Shown here: one piece after another, positions 1 through 10,488 of the stretch
Numbering within the stretch: position 1 is the stretch's first letter
How the letters are laid out: each line of letters starts with the position of its first letter
NCBI GenBank assembly: GCA_043381765.1
Contig: JBHJMP010000539.1
Location: 1 to 31,039, forward strand
Source of the DNA: Collodictyon triciliatum
Lineage: Eukaryota > CRuMs
Length of the DNA: 31,039 nucleotides
Direction: 5' to 3'
The notes under the pieces: model-generated
Told to the model about the DNA's origin: nothing
The model's input: only the letters and a program-made list of their open reading frames with translations
Database searches by the model: none
Position numbers and translations under genes: made by a program

Positions 1-1392
1 TTCCACTGTCTCGTCCACAGCTCATTTCTTGTCCTAGAGGCGAAGGCGGTTTCCTCGGCTTTGTTTTCTCTCAATAAACTGTTGAAAAGAAACCAAAAAA
101 AAATAAATTAATCGCATATTCCAATTTGCAATTATGAAGCCATATATTTGGTTTTCTCTAACATCAAGTCTTTTCAAAACTCGGCCTTCTTTTCTGTTCC
201 TTTAGATTAACAATTTGCTTCATAAAAATCAGTCTCAAACACAGATTTTTTGTTTTCATAATTACTGCTTTGAATATGCTCCTTTTAGCACGAAAAATAT
301 TCACTTTTGCAGTACTTTATCATTTCTGAAGAAAATTATTCATTTCATCCAAACAAAGGACACATGCCGTCGTAGAATCTCAGCAAAAAACTGAAATTCA
401 ATTTCGGTTCTCATTGAGAGTAACTCATCTCTTGTGTACTGACAACCGTTTTTATTACTTAATTTGAAACTTCTGTATCAATTATTGAAGTAAATGAAAT
501 ATATCCTTTATAAGAACCAGTGCAGAGTGCCGATTTAACCATCAAAATAGTGACAAAAGATGAAAATAGCATATTTCAATTCTTGTGTTTATATGAATTA
601 TATAAAAAGCGTGTGGGCGACATGAATTTTGATAAATATTATAATAATTAGATACATGCTGCTGAATGAAACGAACCCCTTTTACTCAAAAAATTAACTC
701 ATATATCCCATCTACAATTTTATTGGATTTTTACATTACTTTTCCATCACTGTTATAATGTGGATATAAAATCCAATTATTTCATTTTACTGATATTTCT
801 AACCGGATAGCATAAAAATCTACAGATTTCTCTTCTAGAGATCTCAATTGCCCATTTAAAGGTGATCACATCAGAATTTAATTTGCATATTTAATTTTTA
901 TATCAGAATTCTAACCATTTTTTGTATCAAATATAATATCTGTAGTTCCTACGAAAAGATCAAGCTTTTGCATCTTTTTTATGAACATGAATCACATTAA
1001 AATGGCATATGGTCATTAATTGATCTCTTTATATTTAATTTTCATGAAATGATTATATTTTTATTTTGAATCACTTTCATTACATAGTGATTTCCTTTTC
1101 TGAAAACAATTAATTTTAATCATTATGATCCATTTATGCGTAAAAAAATTGCAACTTAAAATATCTACATAAATCGAGCAATCAAAAGGAATTTCTTACG
1201 TTATGCCCATTCTTAATTTGTGTTATTCGAATTATTTACCAATTTTAAATTACGATGTTCTTTCAAATATTGAAACAAATACTAATTTGGTTGGTTAACA
1301 GGGTAAGGTCACATAGTTTGACTACTGTGCTTATTAAAGTTTCAAAGTATAGTCCACGCCTGATGGAAAAACGAGCCGAGACGGGGAGATAG
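1..1392. other. AT-rich region without a supported gene
   Basis: This stretch is strongly AT-rich, and no open frame looks coding on either strand. The first 60 bases are richer in G and C and are followed by AATAAA at 73-78, so the window may open in the 3' end of a plus-strand gene lying further left; a short frame open from base 1 ends soon afterwards, but I cannot assign it. From about 1350 the composition changes abruptly to GC-richer sequence that leads into the next frame. No RNA gene, CRISPR array or mobile-element ends were seen. Confidence 0.5.
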
Positions 1393-2283
1393 GCGCAAGC
1401 CGCGACCCGTCGAATACTTTCAAGTTGCAGCCAGCTCTTCTGGTTCCAGCGTTGGTGCGGAAACCCCCGAGTTGTATGTAAGTCTAGGAAAAACCGTGCA
1501 AGGAAGCCGCCTGCAAGTCTGTCTGAGCGGACAGTATTTTTGCACGGGGTTGAGCAAGTCGTTTACAACAAAACAACCCACAATCTCACAGATGCGCTCG
1601 CCTCCTTCTTGAAAGCGAACAAACTTTGGGAAGAGTCCATCCAACTGCGCTTACCGGACAGCGAAGGCCTTAGCCTGATCGCCTTCCGCACTGCAGAAAA
1701 CGCCAGAAAGCTTCTCGAACTGAAGCAGGTAAGTTTGATCGATATTACGAACAGCTTCAGCAGAAGTAAACCAACAGAGACCTCGGAGATGCTCAACCAA
1801 CTACCGCTGGACGTGTGGCCGCAACTCCTTCGCGAGGAGCTGAAGCCGTTCAGACCGACCCACGTGGAGATAAAAAAGGACAAAGGCTTCTTCACAGACA
1901 CGGCCGTGGTGAAGCTTCTTTGCCATAAGAACCAGCTCCCTGCAAAGTTTACAGTCATGGACAAAAGGTGTCCAAAGCGCATCCTCAAAGAGCGTTCGCC
2001 AGCCACTAGTAACAAACGACAAGTAAAAGCTCCGCAAAAGAATACACCCGCCAAGCAGACAAGCAGCAACGGAGTCAAGGAAGCCAAGGCCAGGCAACAA
2101 CAGAGTCCGCAAGACTCACAGCAGATACGCGCATACAGCGACAGCGACGATGACATGGAAGGAAATCTCGGTTCCTCTTCAGAATCCTCGCACTCGAGCC
2201 CTCCACCGCCAACGCTGGGCAAGCACGCACATCGCAAGACCCAAGAGCAGCGCATCTCCAAACCCCGAGAGAAATCCTTTTGA
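1393..2283 (+). CDS. hypothetical protein, 5' end unresolved
   Basis: An open frame runs from just after a TAG at 1390-1392 to a TGA at 2281-2283, embedded in AT-rich flanks. I do not recognise the product. No ATG lies early in the frame: the first possible starts are a TTG at 1540 or an ATG near 1789, so the true start may lie in an upstream exon. A perfect donor-like CAG|GTAAGT at 1729 means an intron may be hidden inside the open frame. The middle has two stretches with alternating strand/helix character (about 1550-1725 and 1800-1990) that could be RRM-like folds, as in some retrotransposon ORF1 proteins. This is only an impression. The C-terminal third is low complexity: Lys/Gln/Ser-rich, then an acidic Asp/Ser run, a Pro run and a basic end. 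It may be a host gene or a fragment of an old retroelement. Confidence 0.45.
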   Translation, partial: AQAATRRILSSCSQLFWFQRWCGNPRVVCKSRKNRARKPPASLSERTVFLHGVEQVVYNKTTHNLTDALASFLKANKLWEESIQLRLPDSEGLSLIAFRTAENARKLLELKQVSLIDITNSFSRSKPTETSEMLNQLPLDVWPQLLREELKPFRPTHVEIKKDKGFFTDTAVVKLLCHKNQLPAKFTVMDKRCPKRILKERSPATSNKRQVKAPQKNTPAKQTSSNGVKEAKARQQQSPQDSQQIRAYSDSDDDMEGNLGSSSESSHSSPPPPTLGKHAHRKTQEQRISKPREKSF

Positions 2284-3040
2284 ATTGACAAAATAGAATA
2301 ATAATTGTGTGATAGGCGATTGAATAGACGCGCTGAAATGGATATTCGAAGTTAGAGCGCTGTGTTGGTTTGATTGACTAGACAAGTTTATCCACTCTTC
2401 TTTCAGTCTCAAACATTTTGGATTAAATTTTTATTTTCAGGACCTGGTTGCTGTAGATTTTTTTCAAATTCTACTTCTTTCGTTTTCTTTTTGTTACAAA
2501 TTAACTATTCTCGCATTATTTTTTCGTCAATTGGGAATTGTCAATCATGTTTAAATAAATACATATTATTACCAAATACTAATAGTCCTAAGCATTTACA
2601 CACGCGATGATGAATCTCCCTCTTTAACCCCAATTATAGCGGTCCAACCAACAAAAAATTCTAGCTCGGGTTTGTCACAACTTAAAAGCGAGCAGAAAAG
2701 CAGTATTATGCCAAAATGTCATTCAAAACCAAACGGCGATATGGCAAGGAATACCCCAGCTTGATATCTCCAAGACCCAGCAACTGAGTTGGTTAGCTGC
2801 AAACCTGCGTACTTACCCATGTCAAAAAGGAGCGATGAAATGAAAAAAGGAGAGCGTGTTTACGTTTCATCGGGATTTCCATAAATGATTTCCGTTCCAT
2901 TCATCCAAGAGATATACAGTGTTTTTTATGGTTAAAGATGGATAATGTCAGGAAAAGAAGAGATTTGAAACGAATCTACTATATCAGAGACTGTCGTTTA
3001 TTACCAGAGGATTTCCAAGTGGTAGCAAATAACTTTAATC
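2284..3040. other. intergenic spacer between convergent frames
   Basis: AT-rich spacer between the plus-strand hypothetical frame and the 3' end of the minus-strand membrane-protein gene. A 63-codon plus-strand frame at 2938-3129 overlaps the end of that gene antisense and has no coding support. An AATAAA at 2554-2559 (+) is too far from 2283 to be convincing as its poly(A) signal. Nothing else was identified. Confidence 0.6.
2997..3002 (-). terminator. poly(A) signal of the membrane-protein gene
   Basis: AATAAA on the minus strand, about 38 nt beyond the TGA stop at 3041-3043. Sequence and spacing fit a polyadenylation signal. This also supports the final exon ending at 3041 rather than being spliced further. 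Confidence 0.6.
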
Positions 3041-6000
3041 TCATGCATCGTGATATGACGTCACGATATCTGGTAGATGTCGTGCACTCGCGGATATTGC
3101 CCTTGGGTGCAGACTCCGGCTCGACTTGAAGATACCTTCATCACCCTCGTTGTTCTTTGGATCTGCATGTGAAAAGAGCTCTCGCCTGTCCCAGTAAATA
3201 TATATGAAAACAGTGACCCAACCCATGAGGAGAACGATGTACATCGGTATGATAGGAATTCCGTTATGAACCATAAGCGAACACAGGGATGAGAAGCTGG
3301 TAATTCCCAAAATGATGGTATGCCACTTGTTGATGGAGCTAACTAGACATGGCTTCATCCTGTGGTTAATATAAGCCATTGCTGTGTAAATTACGGTGCA
3401 TAACGTAAGCATGATATTCGGATACTCTGTGAAATATGCAGCGGAGCCAGCCATTACAAGATTTGCTTGTGCAAAAATCACGACAAACGTTGGGTCAAAT
3501 TTTATATCCAGAGCTTGGTCTTGAAACTATTAAGAAAATAAAATAAAATAAAATAAAAAGGTGTGATAATATAGATGAGACAAATCCACCTCAAAGCAGC
3601 TCATATGAATAAGAGAATGAAGGATAAATACCTGAAGGTTTGGGTACAAAAATGTTGAGACAGGGTAATAAAAAAGGATGCCCAAAGACCCTATAACGAC
3701 ATATGGAACATGCTCTTTTGTCCAGCATTCAATCAAAGAGTTTCTAAAATTGATAAGAATTTTACAGCAAAGATAAATACAGAAGAAGAAAAAAATGAAA
3801 AGTCGAGTGAAGCGAAAAAAAGATGAAAGAATAAAAAGTAAAAAATGATGATAATACAGAGAAGAAAAAAAGGAGGAGATTAGTAATGTAATACCAGACA
3901 TACCCGTCGAGAATGAGAGTTTTATTTAAATCGCCATTTTCCAAGGTATGAGTCACAACAGTGCATGATGTGGTAGATATCAGCGTTTTCATGATGACCG
4001 TGTAAAGTGTTGATCCCAGCATGTTCAAGCATTTAAGGTACACGAAGGCCATGCTAAATACAGAGGGCAACTTTCCATCTTTTGTTTTTCCCAGAGTACC
4101 TTCTTGTGCCTGTCTGATACCTGGAAAGGAGAACGGAGGAAACAATATGGCCAATACAAAGGCTACAGCAACAGCGACAAGGAAGCCGGAGCTTTCTGAG
4201 GGAGTCCCATTTTCTGAATTTCCTGATGAGGTGCTTGGATCAGACTGAAACACATTTATCAAGAAAAAGTTGTATATTTTGGATATCCCCTTCTCGAACC
4301 CCCAAAGAGGTGGCTTTGAAATATATAGGGCGACGCTCATTAAGGAGAAAAACTCAATAACCAAGAGTCCGACAGCAAACAAATTTGATGGATTGGATAT
4401 ATTGAGCTTAATATCAACATGGTCAAAACGGTTAATATTTCTTCTTAGACTCTCTATAATCGTGGCCGAAACAATGTACCATGATTCTGGGAGCCCTTCC
4501 ATTGCTTGTATTTCTCCAGGATGGACAGTTTCTGGGGGTTTCGGAATGGGAATCGGTTTCCACATCTTTATCATGCCATCCAAAAACTCAGAACAGCAAT
4601 CTGCTTGAAAATAAACAAGATTCTTCAAATTTGCCTTCCTTCGCAGCCTGATACCGACACGCTTGACCAAATTGCAAACAGATAAGCTCAAACGAGGCCT
4701 GGAAGCGTCCCACCTTGGACCGATGATTTTCGGTATGTGATGAAGGACGTGGTCTTTGAGGAATTTTTCGTAAGCGTCCTCTGAATCTTCATATGGATAT
4801 ATGGTCTCGGATATAATTTGAAGAACTTCTATGAAATATGGAAATGTGAGCTCGCTTCTAGTACTATTTGTAAATAATGCTGAACTTTGGGAGTAGACTT
4901 GGTTTGGTTGCTCTGGTTGATTTGCCAAACTTCTCATTTTGACATAAGTGGCCTGTTGGCTGAAAATAAATTCCAATGTGTCCGACGGTAAAAAATCCAA
5001 TAATTTGCAGTCTCTGCAGAAGGCCCAGTATTCATCCCGACTAAGGCGAGCATTTGCAAATAAAAAGCGAAACTTGATATCGTCTAATCCCAGCGCTCTG
5101 TCCAACGTCGCATAGTCTAAAAAAAAATTAATGTTTCCAAAAAAAAATTGATGATGACGATAGTTGGTCGAATAAGGGAGAAATTATATAGATACTCGTA
5201 TTATGAAATATACATAGCAAGGCTTTTCAAAATACTCACACTTATAAATTTCTTCTAGAGCTGCCTTGTTGTTCTTTTCTCGGATGTTTCGAAGTTCAGA
5301 GCTCTTTACCAGAACCCAAACACCCTCCATATTCTTTTTTAAGACTTTGAATGCCGATTTCCATCTCAATTGTGCAACAGAATTGACCTGGCCGGCTATG
5401 TGGTGCGTAACGTTGATGATTTCATTTCGTGTGCTGTCATCCAAAGACTTTAATTTCTCTTCATCATTTGAACAACAGAAATCGACCAAACCTACATCGT
5501 ATCCCGTCTTTTCAACCTCAATATCATCTTCTGATTCTGTCTTTTGGTTTGCTGCATGCGTATCTGCAGTATCCAGCACATGGTTTCGAAATACCAGCCT
5601 CAAGAAAGTGTCCGCATTCATCGTAGAAATATCTTGCTCACTATCGAGCCATTCTTCCGTTTCGATCTCTCCAGATTTCATGTACCGATTGTATATCATA
5701 ATGAGAGGGTCTTCGTCACTCCTAACGTTGATTTTCATTAAATCTCTCTGAAGTGCGTAAATAGCTGCCCTACATTTCCTTTCAGCCTCAATGTGCTTGA
5801 ACTTGATATTGAGTGCAATACTGAATACGGATACACCAAATATGCACACAGCACTGATTATACCAATGACCAGCCCAGATATTAAAACAACACTAACTTG
5901 AATCCAAGTAATTCCTAGAATGATTGGCAACAAAACTCCAAAAGGAATGAATAAAAACCAACAGCAAAAGGCAAAGCTGGATGGAAATACGTACTCGTCT

Positions 6001-8235
6001 CTAAATATCGCGTGCAATGACCAGAGCAAGAACCAAAATACGCATGCTAACGGACCACCGATGGTGAAAGTGAGAAGAATGTAGTGAATGTCCTCGAGTC
6101 CGTCCATATCAACATATAATAGAACTGGTAGAAATATGCAAAGAGGTATTAAAACTAGTATTAGACTGGATACAATGAATTTCTGGTATCCTCTAGCATT
6201 TGCAAGGGCAGTTCCCAGCAAGACGAATGCAGGAGCAGCGCAAAATAGGGATAAGATCACAGCAGCGCTTCCGTCCTTCAATGGTATCACAAACTAAGAT
6301 AAATGGTTAATCTGATGAATTAAACTGAAGCATACACACTTGAACAAATAATCGATATAAAAAGACAGGTCAGAAGAAAATTTTAAAAAAAATGGTCTTC
6401 CATTACTCTGGGCCAACAATAGCAATAAAAACAAACAAACAAACAAACAAACAAACAAACAAACAAACAAACAAACAAACAAACAAACAAACAAACAAAC
6501 AAACAAACAAACAAACAAACAAACAAACAAACNNNNNNNNNNNNNNNNNNNNNNNNNNNNNNNNNNNNNNNNNNNNNNNNNNNNNNNNNNNNNNNNNNNN
6601 NNNNNNNNNNNNNNNNNNNNNNNNNNNNNNNNAAACAAACAAACAAACAAACAAACAAACAAACAAACAAACAAACAAACAAACAAACAAACAAACAAAC
6701 AAACAAACAAACAAACAAACAAACAAACAAACAAACAAACAAACAAACAAAATAAAGAAAGATATAAACAAGGAAATACTCACAAACACAAGAGTGTAAC
6801 AAACTGTAGAAGAAAACAATCCCAATCTGGTGATCCACGTGCTCCAGTAATTTGTATCTGAGGGGGAGAACAATGCCTGCTGATTTTGGGCCATTTGAAA
6901 CAAGCGAAATAAAAACATGAAAAACCTGAAAGCCATGTAAGCTAACATAGCGACGGGTAAAAGTAGTGAGGTGGCAATAGCAAAAGGCTCTATGTCTTGT
7001 ATGCCCTTGCTCAATATTAACAAAGGACACAAGTAACCCACAGGGAACAAAAGGCAAGTAATGAGAACGGCACTTGCATACAATAATTGGGGCATGGTCA
7101 ATTTCTTCTGTCTTAAAATCGAGACGATAGACCATGCAAAGGCGTGCAGAATACATGAAAATAGAGCAACATTTGGGATAAAGACAAAATCTGTGTCGAT
7201 CCATACATTTCTGAGATGTAAGCATACAACAAGAGGCATCTGGATGCCCAGTAATGCAGATAAGGTTAGCTTTTGCTCAACCCTTATTCTGGATGCTGCA
7301 AGAACAGAGCCAACTAGACTGAATAGAGGAAATATGGCTGTGAGGACGGATATAGACACAACTAGCCCAGTAGAGTGAGTTGAATCTGAGATTACTATGA
7401 GGTATCCTAGAGTTGTTGCGATAGTAAATACAATCCATATTGTTAAGGCAGCTGCGCGACAAGGTTTGACATACTGAGGCCAATGTTGGGGATGAATTTT
7501 CTTTGTGAATGAAACGATGTATATGTAACTTCCAAAAACAGAGAAGCAAACTAGAAAGGGAATGGCGACAAAAAGGCCAGCTGCAGTCGGGTTTTCCAGG
7601 GATATCGGTCGAATAAAGTCAACACCAGAACCGGCATACATCATCCAGTATGAGATGATTATCCCAACTGGCACAACCGTACCAAAGCAACAGGCGATGG
7701 TGATGAATGGAATATAAGGCACGCCAAAGAACGAGGCTGCTTTCTGACCCAGCGGGGACGTACGTGCGAATAATATAAAGGTCCAAAACATAAACGAGGC
7801 CACAAGGAGGAAAGAAAGGGTGATCAAAAAAGCCCATATCTTGCTAGAGAAGAGCTCGTGCAGCCGAGACTGTGACGAAAAGACTGTCAGCAGAAAGATC
7901 AGGGGAATCACCAGCGTTGGAATGGATATGAGGAAGATTTTCCTGCGGGCGACAGACTTTGATAGGAAGACAATCTGCACCCCGACAATCAAAAAGATGG
8001 GTACAAACGAACCCACCGTCAGCACGGGCACAAAGAAGGGCGATGCTGACAAGTCAGCGTATGGTGTGAGCGTCAGTGCGACGCATATTGCCGAGAGCGT
8101 GATCAAAGCCCCAACAGTTAAGGCGATGATGAGAATGACATCCCAACGGTATAGGATGCCTCGAAAAGAGGGTAATGTTGTAGCGAAGCGAGTGAGGCGG
8201 TGGATGGCTGACTTTCGATCGGCTGGGGGTTGCAT
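3041..8235 (-). CDS. large polytopic membrane protein of unknown function
   Basis: Five exons read on the minus strand: 8235-6784, 6293-5240, 5116-3904, 3743-3632 and 3526-3041. All junctions are GT...AG and keep phase, giving 1439 codons (1438 residues). The ATG at 8233-8235 is the first in frame after a TAA at 8296-8298, unless an upstream exon exists. Residues 1-484 hold about 13 hydrophobic segments, and exon 2 adds about 5 more. A soluble region follows (about 660-1050). Within it, residues about 845-970 (motifs such as LSRDEYWAFCRDCKLLDFLP, then LTFPYFIEVLQ) resemble a degenerate EF-hand-like pair lacking a clear calcium loop. The C-terminal 400 residues have about 8 more membrane segments and a soluble tail. 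I do not recognise the family; a channel, transporter or sensory receptor are all possible. The gene lies 371 bp downstream of VWA8 on the same strand. Confidence 0.88.
6429..6751. repeat. (AAAC)n microsatellite with assembly gap, in intron 1
   Basis: Pure AAAC tetranucleotide array in intron 1 (6294-6783) of the membrane-protein gene, broken by exactly 100 N at 6533-6632. A round 100-N gap usually marks unknown length, so the array may be longer. On the sense strand it reads GTTT. Long frames translating it as repeating Cys-Leu-Phe-Val or Thr-Asn-Lys-Gln are artefacts. Confidence 0.97.
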
Positions 8236-8302
8236 CACGCCTCTTCCGAAGAATCTCTTGAGAAGATTTATGGTGCGTGGGTGTTGTTTCTTTTTTTATT
8301 TC

Positions 8303-8492
8303 TTTTGTTTGTTTGTTTGTTTGTTTGTTTGTTTGTTTGTTTGTTTGTTTGTTTGTTTAGTTGTTTATTTGTTTGTTTATTTGTTTGTTTGGTTGGTTGT
8401 TTGTGTGTTTGTTTATTTGTTTGTTTGTTTGTTTATTTGTTTATTTGTTTGTCTGGTTGGTTGTTTATTTGTTTGTTTATTTGTTTGTTTGT
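8303..8492. repeat. degenerate (GTTT)n array upstream of the membrane-protein gene
   Basis: Imperfect tetranucleotide array with GTTT interrupted by ATTT, GGTT and GTGT variants, in the 371-bp spacer between the VWA8 stop and the next gene's start. Its plus-strand unit is the reverse complement of the AAAC array at 6429-6751, so the two arrays lie in inverted orientation on either side of exon 1. Confidence 0.95.
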
Positions 8493-8573
8493 CATTTTTA
8501 AATTACTCTCGACAAGAGGATTCATCAGCTTTGGGTTGCATTGATAACGACGCAGTCGACGGAGCGCAAAAGT

Positions 8574-8579
8574 TTTATT
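8574..8579 (-). terminator. poly(A) signal of VWA8
   Basis: AATAAA on the minus strand, 27 nt beyond the VWA8 stop at 8607-8609. The close spacing implies a very short 3' UTR, so VWA8 transcription probably ends before the GTTT array and the next gene. Confidence 0.65.
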
Positions 8580-8606
8580 GAGCTTTGCGGAAACACGGCA
8601 ACCGTT

Positions 8607-10488
8607 TCAGAGCTTGGACTCCTGCAGTAGAGAGGTGTTGAAAATCTGCTGGAAAAGTGTCGGCATCTTGTTTGTGTTGAGGCAGATATGGGCACGGCCG
8701 GCAGGAAGTTCTCGCTTAAGCCTTTTGGATTTTCCGTAAGTAAATTCGATACCAATTGCAATCCAATACAACTATCACACCATAAAAACCCCAAGTTGTC
8801 ATAATTATTTTCTTTAAAAAAAAAAAAGGAATGGGGAAGCTAAAGACGAAAAAAAAAAAAGCAAAAGAAAAAGGGTTTGTTTCCGTTGCATACCGGTCAG
8901 CTTCCTCAGATAGAGAAGCTATCAGAATCAAATAAGACTTGACGTTTAGGTTCTTTAAAAGAAGATGGCCGATCTGTTAAACGATAGAAATTGAAGAAGA
9001 AGAAAAAAAGAGACAGGAGATAGAGTGAGATGGTATGAACAAGGTCGAGGGTTGGGTGTGTCTGAGTTCAAATGAGCGAATGGTTATATCTGTTTTTGGC
9101 TACATCTTCTTGAAAGATTATTGAAATGTCATTACAAAAGTACCTGCGAGGGTTGAATCCCGTATCTTGATAGATTGGCGTCACTTATCAAAAAAACAAA
9201 GTAGTCATCGCCCTCTACTTTGGCAACTTCTTCCACCCCGATTTCCAATGATTTCAGCGTTGAATCCCCGCTGCTGTTAGATTCCAAATACGCATTTAGC
9301 CCAGGGGTTGGATGAATTCTATGGGACAGGCCGACGAGTTAGCTGAAAAAGAAAGAGCAGAACATACTCGCAATGTTGGGCGTGGGCTTGCATCTTGAGC
9401 AAAACGTTGAGCTTTTCCTTTGGGGTCTTTGGGAAGGAGCCTATGATACAGTATTTGGGTCATTGTCTTCTTTTTTCTTCCTTCTGTGCAAAAAGAAAAG
9501 CTATGTGTATCTCCTGAAAACTCATCAGAGGACAAAGTCGATATTACATTATTAAAAAAAAAGAATGTTGGCCAAAGGAGCATCTATAAAGGAGTATGAA
9601 ACACAACACAACCGACCATATTCCACGAGAGGTAGCCTAGGTCCATCTCCAGAGTGCCCAACAATACAAACATCAAATTTGTGTTGGAACCCATCAAAAG
9701 ACTCTAGAATCATCAAGACAGATTCCATGGAACGGTCCAAACGGCCGTCCGCCATGTTGTAGCGGTACATACTAGTTGGGTTTCAAATTTATTTTCATAA
9801 CAGGTGCAACTTGGACTGTAGATCTTATTTAAAAGTGTATAGTAATTTGCACAACTCACCTAGCACTCAAGTCAACCAAAAAATGCATTCTTTTTGGCTT
9901 TTCCACCAAGAAACGGTTGGGTGACTGACCTTCTCCTCTTTGTCTATAGACTGTCTTCTCCCCTGTGATGGCTTCATTTGACAGGAACAGAAGAAGGTAG
10001 TGTGGACAAAAAGAATTATGCTGAGAGTGACTCGGCTTCAGTACATTTTTGTATTCCAGACCCTCTATCTCCCTCTTCTTTTTTTTCCTTTGTCTGTATT
10101 TTTGCATCGGTTCATGTTACCTTCTATAAGCTTTCTGTCATCAAAGTCACCAGACTCTTTGTGAGCCAACCATGAACGTTCCTGTTTTTTGGCTTCCAGT
10201 CCCTCCAGAATAACCCGTAGCTGGGTGACCTCTTTCTTCACCGCGTTGTGATACCTATTGACATGTGAATCATTCTTAAAAAAAGCAAAAAGATAACCGG
10301 GATTAAAACACGTATGTCAATAACTGCAAAGTACAAATGTAAACAAATCAAAAAAAAAAAAAAAAGGGACTACAAAAGTCAGTTCAGACCTGTCGAATAT
10401 GGCGGCATCATATTCACTCATTTGTATTTCTTTGAGTCGCCGAGCGAGGGCTTCTTTGGCCATTTCTTTGGCCTTCTCATGGACTTCC
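8607..10488 (-). other. VWA8: VWA8 C-terminal VWA domain, exons 31-38
   Basis: Exons: 10488-10390, 10254-10121, 9971-9860, 9771-9617, 9440-9368, 9318-9144, 8973-8894, 8721-8607. Exons 31-32 are a Lys/Glu-rich helical lead-in (LKEIQMSEYDAAIF). Exon 33 ends LVDLSA and joins exon 34 SMYRYN across an intron, completing the metal-ion-dependent adhesion site D-x-S-x-S. Exon 34 continues MADGRLDRSMESVLMILESF and CIVGHSGDG. Exon 36 has SGDSTL and FLISDANLSRYG, giving the remaining MIDAS residues. Exon 38 encodes LKRELPAGRAHICLNTNKMP and the stop. The 49-nt intron between exons 35 and 36 is the shortest in the gene. Confidence 0.94.

Noticed and set aside
6294-8581. Long frames on both strands through the AAAC/GTTT arrays, giving Cys-Leu-Phe-Val or Thr-Asn-Lys-Gln repeat proteins
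   Set aside because: They exist only because the tetranucleotide unit lacks stops; the orphan gene splices over the intronic array.
8688-8735. Attractive plus-strand first exon (MGTAGRKFSLKPFGFS followed by GTAAGT)
   Set aside because: The same bases on the minus strand encode the conserved VWA8 C-terminus (LKRELPAGRAHICLNTNKMP) in the correct phase; the GTAAGT is a chance match.
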